Source of the DNA: Phycisphaeraceae bacterium
Lineage (GTDB): Bacteria > Planctomycetota > Phycisphaerae > Phycisphaerales > UBA1924
Assembly: GCA_020639155.1 (NCBI GenBank)
Contig: JACKHF010000001.1
Location: forward strand, 1,922,001 to 1,986,000
Length of the DNA stretch: 64,000 nucleotides
Reading direction: 5' to 3'
Shown here: positions 1-9,017 of the stretch, piece by piece
How positions within the stretch are numbered: position 1 is the first letter of the stretch
How the letters are laid out: each line of letters opens with the position of its first letter
Notes under the pieces: generated by a model
Told to the model about the DNA's origin: nothing
Databases searched by the model: none
Seen by the model: only the letters and a program-made list of their open reading frames with translations
Program-made: the position numbers and the translations under genes

Positions 1-154
1 CGCCGGGATACACAACGCGCACCTCAATCTCGCTCGGCGTGAACTTTGGAAACGTCTCGCGCTGCAGTTTGGGTAGTGACATGATCCCGATCGCGAGCAT
101 AATCAGCATCAGCAGATTGGCAGCTGTTGGATGCCCGGCAAAGAAGCGTGTCAT
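1..154 (-). CDS. RND efflux permease, N-terminal fragment (runs off window)
   Basis: The reverse strand reads an in-frame start (ATG at 154-152) followed by 51 codons to the window edge with no stop. The peptide begins MTRFFAGHPTAANLLMLI and continues to a KLQRETFPKF stretch and EIEVRVVYPG. This is the typical first transmembrane helix and start of the porter domain of AcrB/MdtB-like RND permeases. These are inner-membrane proton antiporters that export drugs, metals or lipids through a trimeric pump. The start overlaps the stop of the adaptor gene in an ATGA, so the two are translationally coupled, the usual adaptor-permease order. The substrate cannot be deduced from this fragment. Confidence 0.85.
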   Translation of the reverse strand, partial: MTRFFAGHPTAANLLMLIMLAIGIMSLPKLQRETFPKFTPSEIEVRVVYPG

Positions 155-1515
155 TGGGAGACCCCGCTCGCGTCTTGAACGAGTTGCGCACCGAGTTCGG
201 CATCGATTTTCGCATCAATGAGCGATCCGATCGGCACGCCGACGGGGTCAGAAACAACAACCAGATCGCCAGCAGCAAGACCCTTCTCGATTGTGATGTA
301 CCAGGACTGTTCAAGCCCGACCGAAACAGGTCGCTGTTCGAGTCGGCCATCGGCGTTGACAACATTCACTTGAGCATCAATTACTGCCGAACGAGGCACA
401 ACGATCTTTGGAGATGTTGGCTGACCGCGAAGCTCCACTTCGCAGAACGCACCCTCGATGAGTGGGGGGCGCTCACCCGGAATGAACTTCTCATATGGAC
501 GATCGACCACAACGAACACGCCAGCAGTGTGTGTCTGGGAATCGATGTTTTCACGAACACGGTCGAATGTTGCATCCCATCGTGCTGTTGTCATACCCAT
601 ATTGAGTCGCACTTCAGCTGTGATATTCAGTGCTTCCTGCAGTTGCGCCAGATCGATATTGGGTACCTGGATATCTTCGAACTGTCCAGTCTCGACAAGC
701 GACCGCAGCGCGCCCATCCGAACCTGCGCTTCCACTTCTGTCTGGTCTATGCCCGATGCGTCGAATAGTTTCTCGTTCTTTTGAACAAACTGTCTGAGCT
801 GTAGATTCACATCGCCAACACGGCACGCAAACGGTGCATGGACTACTGTTTTCGAAAGATCATACTTTGCGACAGCTAGCTGTGCCTCGCGAGAGGCGCG
901 CCGTGCCTGTGCAGTGCGACGCTGCGCTGGAACCAGCGCAATCGAGTTCTGAATCTCCTGCACGATGCGGCGCTGGCCGAGTACCTCGCGCTCACGATCG
1001 TCGATTTCCATCTGTGTCGCAGCGGTCTTTTCGAGCGCATCACGGACGACTTGAAGGTCTGTCTCAGCGAGTGCGAGTGATGCCTTCTCAATTGCAAGCG
1101 TTGCGTTCAGATTTTCCTCGTTCGTGTCAAGCTCACCAAGTTCAGCGTCGATCTGCTCAATCTCGCTGGTCAACTGAGCAACAGACAACTCGTACTCGGT
1201 TGGATCGACTCGAAGAAGTTCTGCTCCCTCCGGGAGGAGCGTACCAGATCGAAGATCGGGATGGATTGCAACAACTCTTCCAGATACCTCGGATACTGCT
1301 CGCCATACACGCGCGGGCTGCGATGTCCCGTATCCTGTCACACGCGGCACAACCTCAATAGGTTCCGCTCGAATGACTCTGAGCAGATGAGACTGTTCCT
1401 GTGGTTCTGTGCGTTCCGGTGGTGCTTTTCGCATCACCAATGCAACAACGATCAGAACACCGATGAGAATCGGAGGAAAGACGAGCCAGCGGCGTCTACT
1501 GCGAGATTTCTGCAC
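151..1515 (-). CDS. HlyD/AcrA-family periplasmic adaptor subunit of an RND efflux pump
   Basis: 454 residues. I start at GTG 1515 because AGGAG lies 7 nt upstream. The longer frame to 1602 adds a poorly plausible leader. An Arg-rich segment precedes one transmembrane helix (about residues 11-30), so the protein is anchored in the inner membrane. A lipoyl-like half (about 60-95, ending near GAELLRVDPTEYEL) is followed by a long Glu/Gln/Ala-rich coiled-coil hairpin (about 100-215). The returning half-motif is TVVHAPFACRV. Beta-barrel and membrane-proximal domains follow. Proteins of this family bridge an RND pump and an outer-membrane channel. The stop overlaps the permease start (ATGA), which supports a pump operon. 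Substrate unknown. Confidence 0.88.
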   Translation of the reverse strand: MQKSRSRRRWLVFPPILIGVLIVVALVMRKAPPERTEPQEQSHLLRVIRAEPIEVVPRVTGYGTSQPARVWRAVSEVSGRVVAIHPDLRSGTLLPEGAELLRVDPTEYELSVAQLTSEIEQIDAELGELDTNEENLNATLAIEKASLALAETDLQVVRDALEKTAATQMEIDDREREVLGQRRIVQEIQNSIALVPAQRRTAQARRASREAQLAVAKYDLSKTVVHAPFACRVGDVNLQLRQFVQKNEKLFDASGIDQTEVEAQVRMGALRSLVETGQFEDIQVPNIDLAQLQEALNITAEVRLNMGMTTARWDATFDRVRENIDSQTHTAGVFVVVDRPYEKFIPGERPPLIEGAFCEVELRGQPTSPKIVVPRSAVIDAQVNVVNADGRLEQRPVSVGLEQSWYITIEKGLAAGDLVVVSDPVGVPIGSLIDAKIDAELGAQLVQDASGVSQ

Positions 1516-1731
1516 AGCTTTGCTCCTGCCTGTGTACTGCGCGGTCCAAACCGCATGCAGTATGCGAACGAGGCATTGAGGCGATCGCCATGATAACAAC
1601 ACCCCGGAATGCAGTCAACGATCCGGCACCTCCACCAAATACGTACTGATGGGTTGTGCTCGCGTGGTGAGTGTGTTCTTTGAATGTGTGGGTTGCCCGT
1701 ATGCCAGGATCGATTACACTCAGAATAGCAA

Positions 1732-2172
1732 ATGATCCAGCAAGATAAATACACTCTGATCTTTTTCTACGGGCTGTTCATGGACGAGTCGGTGCTTACT
1801 GAAAAGGGCATCCAGCCAGCTTCCTCGGCGATCGGCTACGTGGATGGGTATGCTTTGCATATCGGAGAACGAGCGACACTTGTTCGAGAGGAAGGCGGTC
1901 GAACGTACGGCATCATGATGGCTATCGATGAAAAAGAAGCTCAGGCTTTGTATGCCGATGAAAGTGTTGCGGATTATCGCCGAGAGTCCGTTGTTGTGCA
2001 TCTCAATAAGGGTGTACAAAGAGATGCCTTCTGTTATAACTTGCCGTATGATCAGTTTGCTGGGACCAATACTGAATATGCTACAGCATTGTTCATGCTT
2101 GCAACAAAGCTCTGTCTACCGGAGAACTATCTCAGCCAGATAAAGAAGTTTATATTCGAAAGGCAGGGATAG
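1732..2172 (+). CDS. Gamma-glutamylcyclotransferase / AIG2-like protein
   Basis: 146 residues, the usual size for this fold. The N-terminus contains FFYGLFMDESVL, matching the YGxxMDxxxL signature of the GGCT/AIG2 family. A GERATLV element and GRTYGIMMAID strand follow, then a YADESVADYRRESVVV segment like the family's conserved acidic and Arg region. Family members cleave gamma-glutamyl peptides to 5-oxoproline or act on gamma-glutamylamines. The particular substrate here is not evident. It stands alone, divergent from the efflux operon. No strong Shine-Dalgarno is visible before the ATG, so the start is less certain than the family call. Confidence 0.75.
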   Translation: MIQQDKYTLIFFYGLFMDESVLTEKGIQPASSAIGYVDGYALHIGERATLVREEGGRTYGIMMAIDEKEAQALYADESVADYRRESVVVHLNKGVQRDAFCYNLPYDQFAGTNTEYATALFMLATKLCLPENYLSQIKKFIFERQG

Positions 2173-2260
2173 AACATTGTTTCGTTTGCACGTATGACTC
2201 TCGAAAGTTTGAGCATCTTTATGCTGAGCACGTTGTCAGGTATTGTTAATCTCAAGAAAA

Positions 2261-2297
2261 AGAGCGCCCACGATGTATGACACATCGTGGGCGCTCT
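2261..2297 (-). terminator. Rho-independent terminator of the sugar-dehydrogenase/dockerin gene
   Basis: A perfect 16-bp stem (arms 2261-2276 and 2282-2297, GC-rich AGAGCGCCCACG outer half) encloses a 5-nt loop. Read on the minus strand the stem is followed by TTTTTCTT, the usual U tract. It lies 46 nt beyond the stop of the minus-strand gene at 2343. The plus-strand side has no T run, so it should not terminate the gene at 1732. Confidence 0.9.
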
Positions 2298-2342
2298 GGG
2301 AGGAGTCAGTGTCCAACGCACATGCGTGAGTTGGGCAAGACT

Positions 2343-4337
2343 TTACGGACAGCCTGCTGCGTACGCGTTGCCGAAGCAAATGTAGTCAAAGATGTTTAGT
2401 GTTCCATCCACATTGCAGTCTGCGTACATGCCATTGGCTGCGTAGTCATTTCCAAAGCAGATGTAATCAAAGATGTTGAGCGTGCCGCTGTCATCGCAGT
2501 CCGCATAGCAGACGTCCACCAACTTGTACACGCTGCCGAAGTTGCCAAACGGCCCTAGGTTTGTGCCAGCGAGCAGATACACCTCGCCATCGTCGTCCTG
2601 GCCGAAACCTTTGATATACAACCCAAGATCTCGATTGTCCTTGCCAAGAATGAACTCGTTGATGGTGCCAGCGTTCAGGTCGCTGTAGAACAATCTGCCG
2701 CTTGCACTTCCGAACGCAAGGGAAAAATCACCAAACACGTACTTGCCGCTGAGCGTCGGTATTGCTGAGCCATTGTACATGTATCCACCGATGATCGAGA
2801 TGCCCTCATCATGATCATATTCAATCACGGGGTCCTTCAGTCCCGAAGGAAGACCACCAAGATTGTCAATGATGTATCCGTTTGCGACACCATTATGATG
2901 GAATCTGAATGATCCCTCCTTCAGTCTCCATCCAAGATTGTCTCCCGCCTGCACGATGTTGACCTCTTCAATCGCGCGCTGACCAACATCCGCCACGATG
3001 AGATTGCTTCCCATGAACGAGAATCGGAACGGATTGCGCAATCCATAGGCGAAGATTTCATCAAGACCTTGCTGGTTAACAAACGGGTTGTTTGCTGGGA
3101 CACCGTACTGTCCATTCACACCATTGGTGCCAAGCGGATCAATACGAATGATGGAGCCATAGATTGTCTCGTTATCCTGCCCGTTGCCGAACGGTCCGTG
3201 ACCCCACATTGGCTGGCCCATTGAGATCTGCCCGTCGTTGTCGTCACCACCGCCACCATCGCCGAACGCGATGTACAGCATATCGTCTGGACCGAACATC
3301 ATCATACCGCCGTTGTGGTTGAACTGCGGCTCAAGAATGCGGATGATCTCGCGCCGGGAAGTTGGATCCACAAGGTTCGGATTCGCGCTGTCTACCTGCC
3401 ACTCAGCGATGACAGCATGGTGATTTGCGCCTTGTCCGACGGGCGGTGGGAGTGCGGGAACAAAGTCCGGTGTGCCCGCTTCGGGTTCGCTCGTGTACGT
3501 GTACAACTTGCCGAACCCCGGAGTACCCGGTGTGTTGTACTGCGGATGGAATGTAAAGCCAATCAAGCCGCGTTCGTCAAAGTCACCAAAGGGGTCTCCT
3601 GTGCCGAAGATGCCGAGGCTTACAAGCCGTGACGAGACATCAAGGAATGGCTGTGCGACAAGAGTGCCATTATCGATGATCCGCACGAGTCCCGCTTGAT
3701 CTGCAACAAACAGACTGTTTCCACCTGTTGGATCATCTACCATTGCGTGTGGGGCTGTCAGTCCTGTTGCGACCTCTTCGAGTTCAATACGGATGGTGTT
3801 CTTGACGATCGGGTCTGGAAACGGATCCGTGATTGCAACGACAGGGTTAAACCCAAAGTCGTCGACCACCGCAGCACTCCCAAGAGGTCCGCCTGAGTTA
3901 GTAACATCAATGCGGGAGATTGGGCCCACATTTGTAAATGTGTAGAATGTGAATGTGCTTGTGAGGTTGGCAGACGCAACCTGCACACCATCCGGGTTAA
4001 AGACCTGCACCAATCCGGCAACCGAAGAAACAGAGTTTCTTGCCCAGAATCCAACATCATCTGCTGGTGTTTCAAAGGCAATCGATCCCACTGTTCCCGC
4101 ATTGATCATCTGCCATGAGAACACGCCCGAGTGATTCAACGCGGGGTTTCCACTGTTCAAAGACTCACCGCCAGTAAACGCAGCAGTGTTTGGAACAGTG
4201 CCAACTGAAAAACTTGTTGATGCGATCCCTTCAAAGTCTGTTGTGACTGAAAAGGGTTGTGACCATACCGGTGCAACTGCACACCAACTGGCCAAAACTG
4301 TGCACACTTCTATCTTTGTTCGTACCACGTTCTCCAC
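2343..4337 (-). CDS. Secreted PQQ-type glucose/sorbosone dehydrogenase-like protein with C-terminal dockerin repeats
   Basis: 664 residues from a GTG. The true start may be a few codons downstream, because a GGTGGAG sequence overlaps the first codons. A signal peptide ends near PVWSQ. Residues about 30-150 form a beta-rich domain ending VDDFGFNP, like the bacterial choice-of-anchor domains. Residues about 190-600 are the six-bladed propeller of the glucose/sorbosone dehydrogenase family. Visible motifs are GLTAPHAM, FHPQY, HNGG (His341) followed by FGPDDMLYIAFGDGGGG, and YGLRNPFRFSF. The last 55 residues hold two dockerin-like repeats (NIFDYICFGN) and an AGCP terminus. The likely role is an extracellular sugar-oxidising or sugar-binding propeller. 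PQQ use is inferred from the family only. It is monocistronic with its own terminator. Confidence 0.85.
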   Translation of the reverse strand: MENVVRTKIEVCTVLASWCAVAPVWSQPFSVTTDFEGIASTSFSVGTVPNTAAFTGGESLNSGNPALNHSGVFSWQMINAGTVGSIAFETPADDVGFWARNSVSSVAGLVQVFNPDGVQVASANLTSTFTFYTFTNVGPISRIDVTNSGGPLGSAAVVDDFGFNPVVAITDPFPDPIVKNTIRIELEEVATGLTAPHAMVDDPTGGNSLFVADQAGLVRIIDNGTLVAQPFLDVSSRLVSLGIFGTGDPFGDFDERGLIGFTFHPQYNTPGTPGFGKLYTYTSEPEAGTPDFVPALPPPVGQGANHHAVIAEWQVDSANPNLVDPTSRREIIRILEPQFNHNGGMMMFGPDDMLYIAFGDGGGGDDNDGQISMGQPMWGHGPFGNGQDNETIYGSIIRIDPLGTNGVNGQYGVPANNPFVNQQGLDEIFAYGLRNPFRFSFMGSNLIVADVGQRAIEEVNIVQAGDNLGWRLKEGSFRFHHNGVANGYIIDNLGGLPSGLKDPVIEYDHDEGISIIGGYMYNGSAIPTLSGKYVFGDFSLAFGSASGRLFYSDLNAGTINEFILGKDNRDLGLYIKGFGQDDDGEVYLLAGTNLGPFGNFGSVYKLVDVCYADCDDSGTLNIFDYICFGNDYAANGMYADCNVDGTLNIFDYICFGNAYAAGCP

Positions 4338-4992
4338 CTTTCTGAGCGAATGTGTAATCGAGTGCGATGAGATGTCTTAAACAAATCCACCCAAAGATAC
4401 AAATACTCTCACTGTCACACTAATGTCACCCTCAGAACAGAGGGATTTTCCTTCGATGTCGCTATACAGAAAAAGCAATTGTGTTCACCGCAACTCAATG
4501 AAATTGAAATCGACTCGTCAGGTATGAACTGGGTTTATGTAGAGAACCGACTGTGGTTATACAGAAAGAGTGTGAAGTCACATAAGCAGCGACAGTAAAC
4601 CGCACGTCAGATGACATGCCATTGCACGAAGCAGGAACTCGTGCATCCGTTCAACATGCTGTTCTCTGAACTGTGTGTCGTTGAGCGCTCGATGAAATAC
4701 AACGCACTTGCATCTCTGAGATGAAGAGATTCCCACGCCTGCGATATGCAGACTGGAGGGTCAGGCATTGGGTTCAGGCGTTTGAATTGCAGGGACGCTG
4801 GAGAGCAAAGACACAGACATCGAAAAGGTCCTATAAATAATATAGCTCGGCAACAATATTGGCCATTTGAACAACTTGAGTGAGGAAACGCTCGAAAAGT
4901 GCACTCTTGATTGCGGAAAAAACCCGTTTCGGTACAATAAAGCCTCCACACAACGTAGGAGATAGACGCAGCATTCACCGTTGTAACCCCGC
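4338..4992. other. Gene-poor spacer with a candidate promoter near its right end
   Basis: About 650 bases between divergent genes, rather AT-rich, with no open frame resembling a protein. It presumably holds the promoters of both neighbours. Apart from the TTGCGG/TACAAT pair annotated separately I see no RNA fold or repeat that I would defend. Confidence 0.6.
4911..4938 (+). promoter_or_regulatory. Candidate sigma-70-type promoter of the pseudopilin gene
   Basis: TTGCGG and TACAAT are separated by 16 nt. The -10 matches the consensus at five of six positions. The expected start of transcription falls about 45 nt before the ATG at 4993. Planctomycete housekeeping promoters are not well characterised, so this is a pattern match only. 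Confidence 0.35.
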
Positions 4993-5811
4993 ATGCCCAG
5001 AACCCCACAATCATTTCTGTATGTTCGTGAGTTTCGCTACCGGCACAGTGTGCGGATTGCGCGCGCGTTTACGCTTGTAGAGTTGCTGGTTGTGATCGCG
5101 ATTGTCGCGATCCTTCTTGGTCTGCTTGTGCCGTCGCTGCGCATGGTGATGGGTTCTGCACGCTCAATGAAGTGTCAGGTATCGCAACGCAGTATCGCAT
5201 TCGACTTTGCCCTCTTTGCTGATGACAACCTGCACGGCGATCGTGGCGATGATGCGAGAAAATATGGCAGTTCTCGTTTTACGCTTGAGACGTTCCAGGA
5301 GAGCATGTATGGTGTTGATGAGTTCTGGCGTTACGGCAATGCCAGTACTCACACGCTTCCTGACGCGAGTGGGCATGATCCGATGCGCTGCCCGGAAGTG
5401 CATGGACATGTTTCTGTTGTGAGCCAGACAGCATGCGCGTCTGGTGCAGTGACACCCGCGAAGTTTGTTTCGTATACATTCAACTCCCGCCTGCATTACG
5501 GCGAAGTCGAGAAAAACAAAGGTCAGATTGGTGCCAAGCTGATGAAGCTCTCCAGTTCTGTTCTCAATCACCCCAATGTTCCGCTGCTGTGGGATGGCGA
5601 TGGTGAGGAAGCAGAGCGTCGGAACGTTGTGCCGCTGTTTGGGGCGCCGACGCTTGACAGCCAGGTGGTGTACGCGAATGACCAGTACTGGTTTCCTTCG
5701 ATGCGACATCTCGGCAGCATGAATGTTGCTTTTCTTGGTGGCCATGTGCTTTCTACGAAAAAGCCGCTTCTTGAATCGGACTGGGACTGGGGTTTTCAGC
5801 CGTCAAACTAG
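4993..5811 (+). CDS. Pseudopilin-like secreted protein (prepilin N-methylation motif, H-X9-DG-like end)
   Basis: 272 residues. A 25-residue basic leader ends in RARA before FTLVELLVVIA. The prepilin peptidase should cut after Ala25, with Glu30 as the +5 residue. Ala replaces the more common Gly at -1. The hydrophobic helix (26-48) is followed by a soluble domain. Near the end RHLGSMNVAFLGGHV matches the RH...N..F.DGHV tail of the large planctomycete family of type II secretion-like pseudopilins. These are exported and assembled or anchored by type IV pilus-like machinery, with unclear individual functions. No secretion genes adjoin it, so it is probably an orphan of an expanded family. Confidence 0.8.
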   Translation: MPRTPQSFLYVREFRYRHSVRIARAFTLVELLVVIAIVAILLGLLVPSLRMVMGSARSMKCQVSQRSIAFDFALFADDNLHGDRGDDARKYGSSRFTLETFQESMYGVDEFWRYGNASTHTLPDASGHDPMRCPEVHGHVSVVSQTACASGAVTPAKFVSYTFNSRLHYGEVEKNKGQIGAKLMKLSSSVLNHPNVPLLWDGDGEEAERRNVVPLFGAPTLDSQVVYANDQYWFPSMRHLGSMNVAFLGGHVLSTKKPLLESDWDWGFQPSN

Positions 5812-5954
5812 TTGCTTTCGTTTCACTCTAAGTAGGTATACCACAGGCTGAGTTTCCTCGCGCGATGCATGCTTCATACTGGGCATGGTTTGAGCGATAG
5901 AATAGTGCATAGTTTTGTCACCCCACGCTTCTCGGCGGTTGGGCATCCAAGCAC

Positions 5955-7487
5955 ATGCGAATACGCTGGAAGTTTGCCATCCTGCTTGCGATCCTGCTGA
6001 CAGCACTTGTTGCGAGTGTTGGCACAGCTGTGTTTTCGATTGCGGTGTTCCATCGTGAGCTAGAGCAGCCGATGGCGAGCATACAGCGCATTATGACAGA
6101 GCTCAACCGCATCAAACGTTCAGTGCAGGAACAGTACGATCTGCTTGGCTCACCCAATGGGCTTCACGAAGACAGTGCGCCGGTTCCTGATGGAGCGATT
6201 CTTGACATGCCTTGGACGGTTGAGCAGCGCAATCAACGTGCGATGGATGTGGGCATAATGCGGGATAGAGTTGCGAGTTCGATCGAGATACTTGAGACCA
6301 TCCCTGATTATCGAGTATGGCTTGGATCGCGGGTGACTGACAGCATTGACCGACTTGCAGATGAAGCGCATGCAGGTGTTGTGTCATGGAGGGACATGAA
6401 CACCAGCGGCGGGCTCGAAGCAGCCCGTGCTGCGATGTATAACTCTCACGAACTGATCGAAGCTGTCGAGTCGCGCATACTCGAAACCGCGGGGAAGGAA
6501 CTGGAACTCGCAAATCTCCTTCGTTCGCGTATCTTTTTCATTCTGGCTGTTTCAACGCTTGCTGTGCTGGGTAGCGTGCTCTACGCAACGGTACTTGTGC
6601 GGAGATGGATCATCGCACCTGTAGGACGTATCCGCACAGCCACACAGCGCATCGCAAAGGGAGATTTCTCGCATCGTATTGAAACGGTGGGTTCCGATGA
6701 AATCGCTGAACTTGGGCACGAAGTAAACCACATGTCCGAGATGATCGTGAAGATGCAGGAAGAGCGAATCGAACAGGAGCGACTTGCAGCGTTTGGCGAG
6801 ATGACGCGAACGATTGTTCACAATCTTCGCAATCCACTTGCGGGGATTCGATCTATTGCGGAACTTACGCAGTCAGAGCTCCATGAGGCAGATCCCGAAC
6901 TCGCTTCAGGGCAGCAGCGGATTGTGTCCACAGTTGATCGGTTTGAGTCATGGCTGACGTCATTGCTGCGCGGGTCACGTCCGATGGAACTGAACCCCGA
7001 GCCATTCGATCCGCAGGAGTTGTTCCTCAGGCTCAAGCAATCGCTCGATGCCAGTGCTCGTGGGGCACATATCAATCTCATCTTTGAATCGAGTCCTGAT
7101 GTTCCGGTCGTAACTGGAGATCCAAACCAGATCGAGCAGGCGTTGATAGCGTTTATTGCCAATGCGATCGAGGTGTCACCTGCTGGTACCAACGTCCGAG
7201 TTGGTGTAGACATGCTCTCAGAAACCATGCAAAGCACACAGTGTGTCCAGTTCTGGGTAGAAGATCAGGGATCAGGGGTCGCTCCGGAGTTGCAGCAGAA
7301 GATCTTTGAACCATACTTTACAACGAAGCAGACTGGAACTGGCATCGGCCTTGCATTGACAAAGCGGGTCGCACAGAGTCATGGGGGCTCTGTAGCCGTA
7401 GAAAACTCCAGTTCTGAAGTGAAACGACGGTTTGGCGCCCGGTTTTTGCTGACGATCCCACACATATCTCGGATCTCAGCAGGGTAA
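5955..7487 (+). CDS. Membrane sensor histidine kinase, NtrB-like, with HAMP domain
   Basis: 510 residues. A first transmembrane helix (about 7-30) and a second (about 196-220) enclose a periplasmic sensor region of about 165 residues without a domain I recognise. A HAMP linker follows (about 221-272). The phospho-acceptor box is TRTIVHNLRNPLAG with His289. The ATPase domain shows the N box (ANAIEVSP), DQGSGVAP, FEPYFTTK and GTGIGLAL. The HNLRNPL box is of the type usually paired with sigma-54 activators. The response regulator gene starts 12 nt after the stop, so the two form an operon. The stimulus is unknown. The third gene of the operon suggests a cell-surface function. Confidence 0.9.
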   Translation: MRIRWKFAILLAILLTALVASVGTAVFSIAVFHRELEQPMASIQRIMTELNRIKRSVQEQYDLLGSPNGLHEDSAPVPDGAILDMPWTVEQRNQRAMDVGIMRDRVASSIEILETIPDYRVWLGSRVTDSIDRLADEAHAGVVSWRDMNTSGGLEAARAAMYNSHELIEAVESRILETAGKELELANLLRSRIFFILAVSTLAVLGSVLYATVLVRRWIIAPVGRIRTATQRIAKGDFSHRIETVGSDEIAELGHEVNHMSEMIVKMQEERIEQERLAAFGEMTRTIVHNLRNPLAGIRSIAELTQSELHEADPELASGQQRIVSTVDRFESWLTSLLRGSRPMELNPEPFDPQELFLRLKQSLDASARGAHINLIFESSPDVPVVTGDPNQIEQALIAFIANAIEVSPAGTNVRVGVDMLSETMQSTQCVQFWVEDQGSGVAPELQQKIFEPYFTTKQTGTGIGLALTKRVAQSHGGSVAVENSSSEVKRRFGARFLLTIPHISRISAG

Positions 7488-7499
7488 TGATGTGAGACA

Positions 7500-9017
7500 A
7501 TGGCCAGATTTGGCCATTCGGAGCCAAGTGTGGCCAATATTCTCGTGATAGATGATGAAGAGAACCTGCGGTTCTCGACCCGTCGAGCCCTTGCCAAAGC
7601 CGGGCATGTTGTCGCTGAGGCTGCAACAGCTGACGAGGCCATGAAGCTGTTTGAATCCAACACCTTCGACATTGCACTCTTTGATGTGCACATTGGTGAG
7701 GACAACGGTATCGACCTGCTCGAACAAGCACGCGAGAACGGGTTCGAGGGTGCTGCAATCATCATGACTGGGTTTGGCTCGATCCCGGATGTTGTCCGTG
7801 CGATGAAACTTGGTGCAGACAACTATTTGCAGAAGCCTGTCAGTCTGGAGGAGCTTTCGATTCTTGTGCAGCGGGCACTCGATGATCGCGACCGAAAACG
7901 TCGACTTCGTCTTATCGATCGTGCCAAACAGCATGAAGCTGATGCTGATCAGGTGATTGGTGTGAGCAGCCAGTGGCAGGAAGTCGTATCGCTCGCGAAT
8001 CGTCTTGCAGCTCTCCCCATCCCAGTTGCACATGGTCAGTCTGATTCAGGAACAACCGGTCCCGCACTTCCCACTATTCTGATTCTTGGCGAAACGGGAA
8101 GTGGTAAGGGCGTGGTTTCGCGACACATCCATCGCATGTCATCGAAGCTTCGCGAAAAACCGAACGCTCCGTTTGTTCATCTGAACTGCAATGCGCTTCC
8201 AGCCCAGCTCGTGGAATCAGAGTTGTTCGGACACGAAAAGGGTGCCTTCACTGACGCGCAGACATCACGTGAAGGATTGTTTGAGATGGCTTCCGGTGGG
8301 ATCATCTTCCTCGACGAGATCGGTGATCTGCCGTTAGAACTCCAGGGCAAACTGCTCACGGTGTTGGAACAGGGGACATTCCGGCGCGTGGGCGGCAATC
8401 GTGATCGACACGTCCATGCCATGGTTATCGCAGCGACAAACCAGAATCTGGACACACGCGTCGAGGAGGGCGCGTTCCGTCGTGACCTGCTTTACAGGCT
8501 GAACGCGTTCCAGATCGTGCTGCCGCCGTTGCGTGAGCGCATTGATGATGCCGTCGAACTGCTCGAACGCATGATTACACGCTTTGCAAAGCAGTACGGA
8601 AAAGAACCGGCCATGCTCAGCGATGGTGCCAAGCTGGCGATCCGCAATCACACATGGCCGGGCAACGCGCGCGAGGTTGTGAATATCGCACAGCGCGTGG
8701 TTATGCTCAGCGAGCACACAGAACTGAGCGCATCAGATCTCGGACTCGCTTCGCATAGCGATGAGGATTCAGATCACAAGCACGACAATCGCGCGACGCG
8801 TATCAGTTCGAACGGCACGCTCCATTTCAACTTCGAAACCGGCATCCATAAGGCAAAGGATGTTGAGCGCGAACTCATTGAACAGGCCCTGGAGCACACA
8901 AAGGGAAACGTCAGTAAGGCTGCACAGCTTATTGGCATGCAGCGAAGCAGCTTCAGGTATCGGCTTGAACGCTATCAGATGGACGATGCAAGCCATATGC
9001 AGGGAGCGGATCGATGA
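7500..9017 (+). CDS. NtrC-family sigma-54-dependent response regulator
   Basis: 505 residues. The receiver domain (about 12-125) has the acid pair D18-D19, phospho-acceptor Asp62 and the K of LQKPVS. The AAA+ domain begins about residue 150 with Walker A GETGSGKG, Walker B IIFLDEIGDL and an Arg finger region RRDLLYRLN. The sigma-54-contacting loop reads GAFTDA, not the canonical GAFTGA. A FIS-type helix-turn-helix ends the protein (about 460-500; NVSKAAQLIGMQRSSFRYRL). It should activate RpoN promoters after phosphorylation by the upstream kinase. Its stop overlaps the start of the next gene in an ATGA, which couples the regulator to a secreted dockerin protein. Confidence 0.92.
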   Translation: MARFGHSEPSVANILVIDDEENLRFSTRRALAKAGHVVAEAATADEAMKLFESNTFDIALFDVHIGEDNGIDLLEQARENGFEGAAIIMTGFGSIPDVVRAMKLGADNYLQKPVSLEELSILVQRALDDRDRKRRLRLIDRAKQHEADADQVIGVSSQWQEVVSLANRLAALPIPVAHGQSDSGTTGPALPTILILGETGSGKGVVSRHIHRMSSKLREKPNAPFVHLNCNALPAQLVESELFGHEKGAFTDAQTSREGLFEMASGGIIFLDEIGDLPLELQGKLLTVLEQGTFRRVGGNRDRHVHAMVIAATNQNLDTRVEEGAFRRDLLYRLNAFQIVLPPLRERIDDAVELLERMITRFAKQYGKEPAMLSDGAKLAIRNHTWPGNAREVVNIAQRVVMLSEHTELSASDLGLASHSDEDSDHKHDNRATRISSNGTLHFNFETGIHKAKDVERELIEQALEHTKGNVSKAAQLIGMQRSSFRYRLERYQMDDASHMQGADR

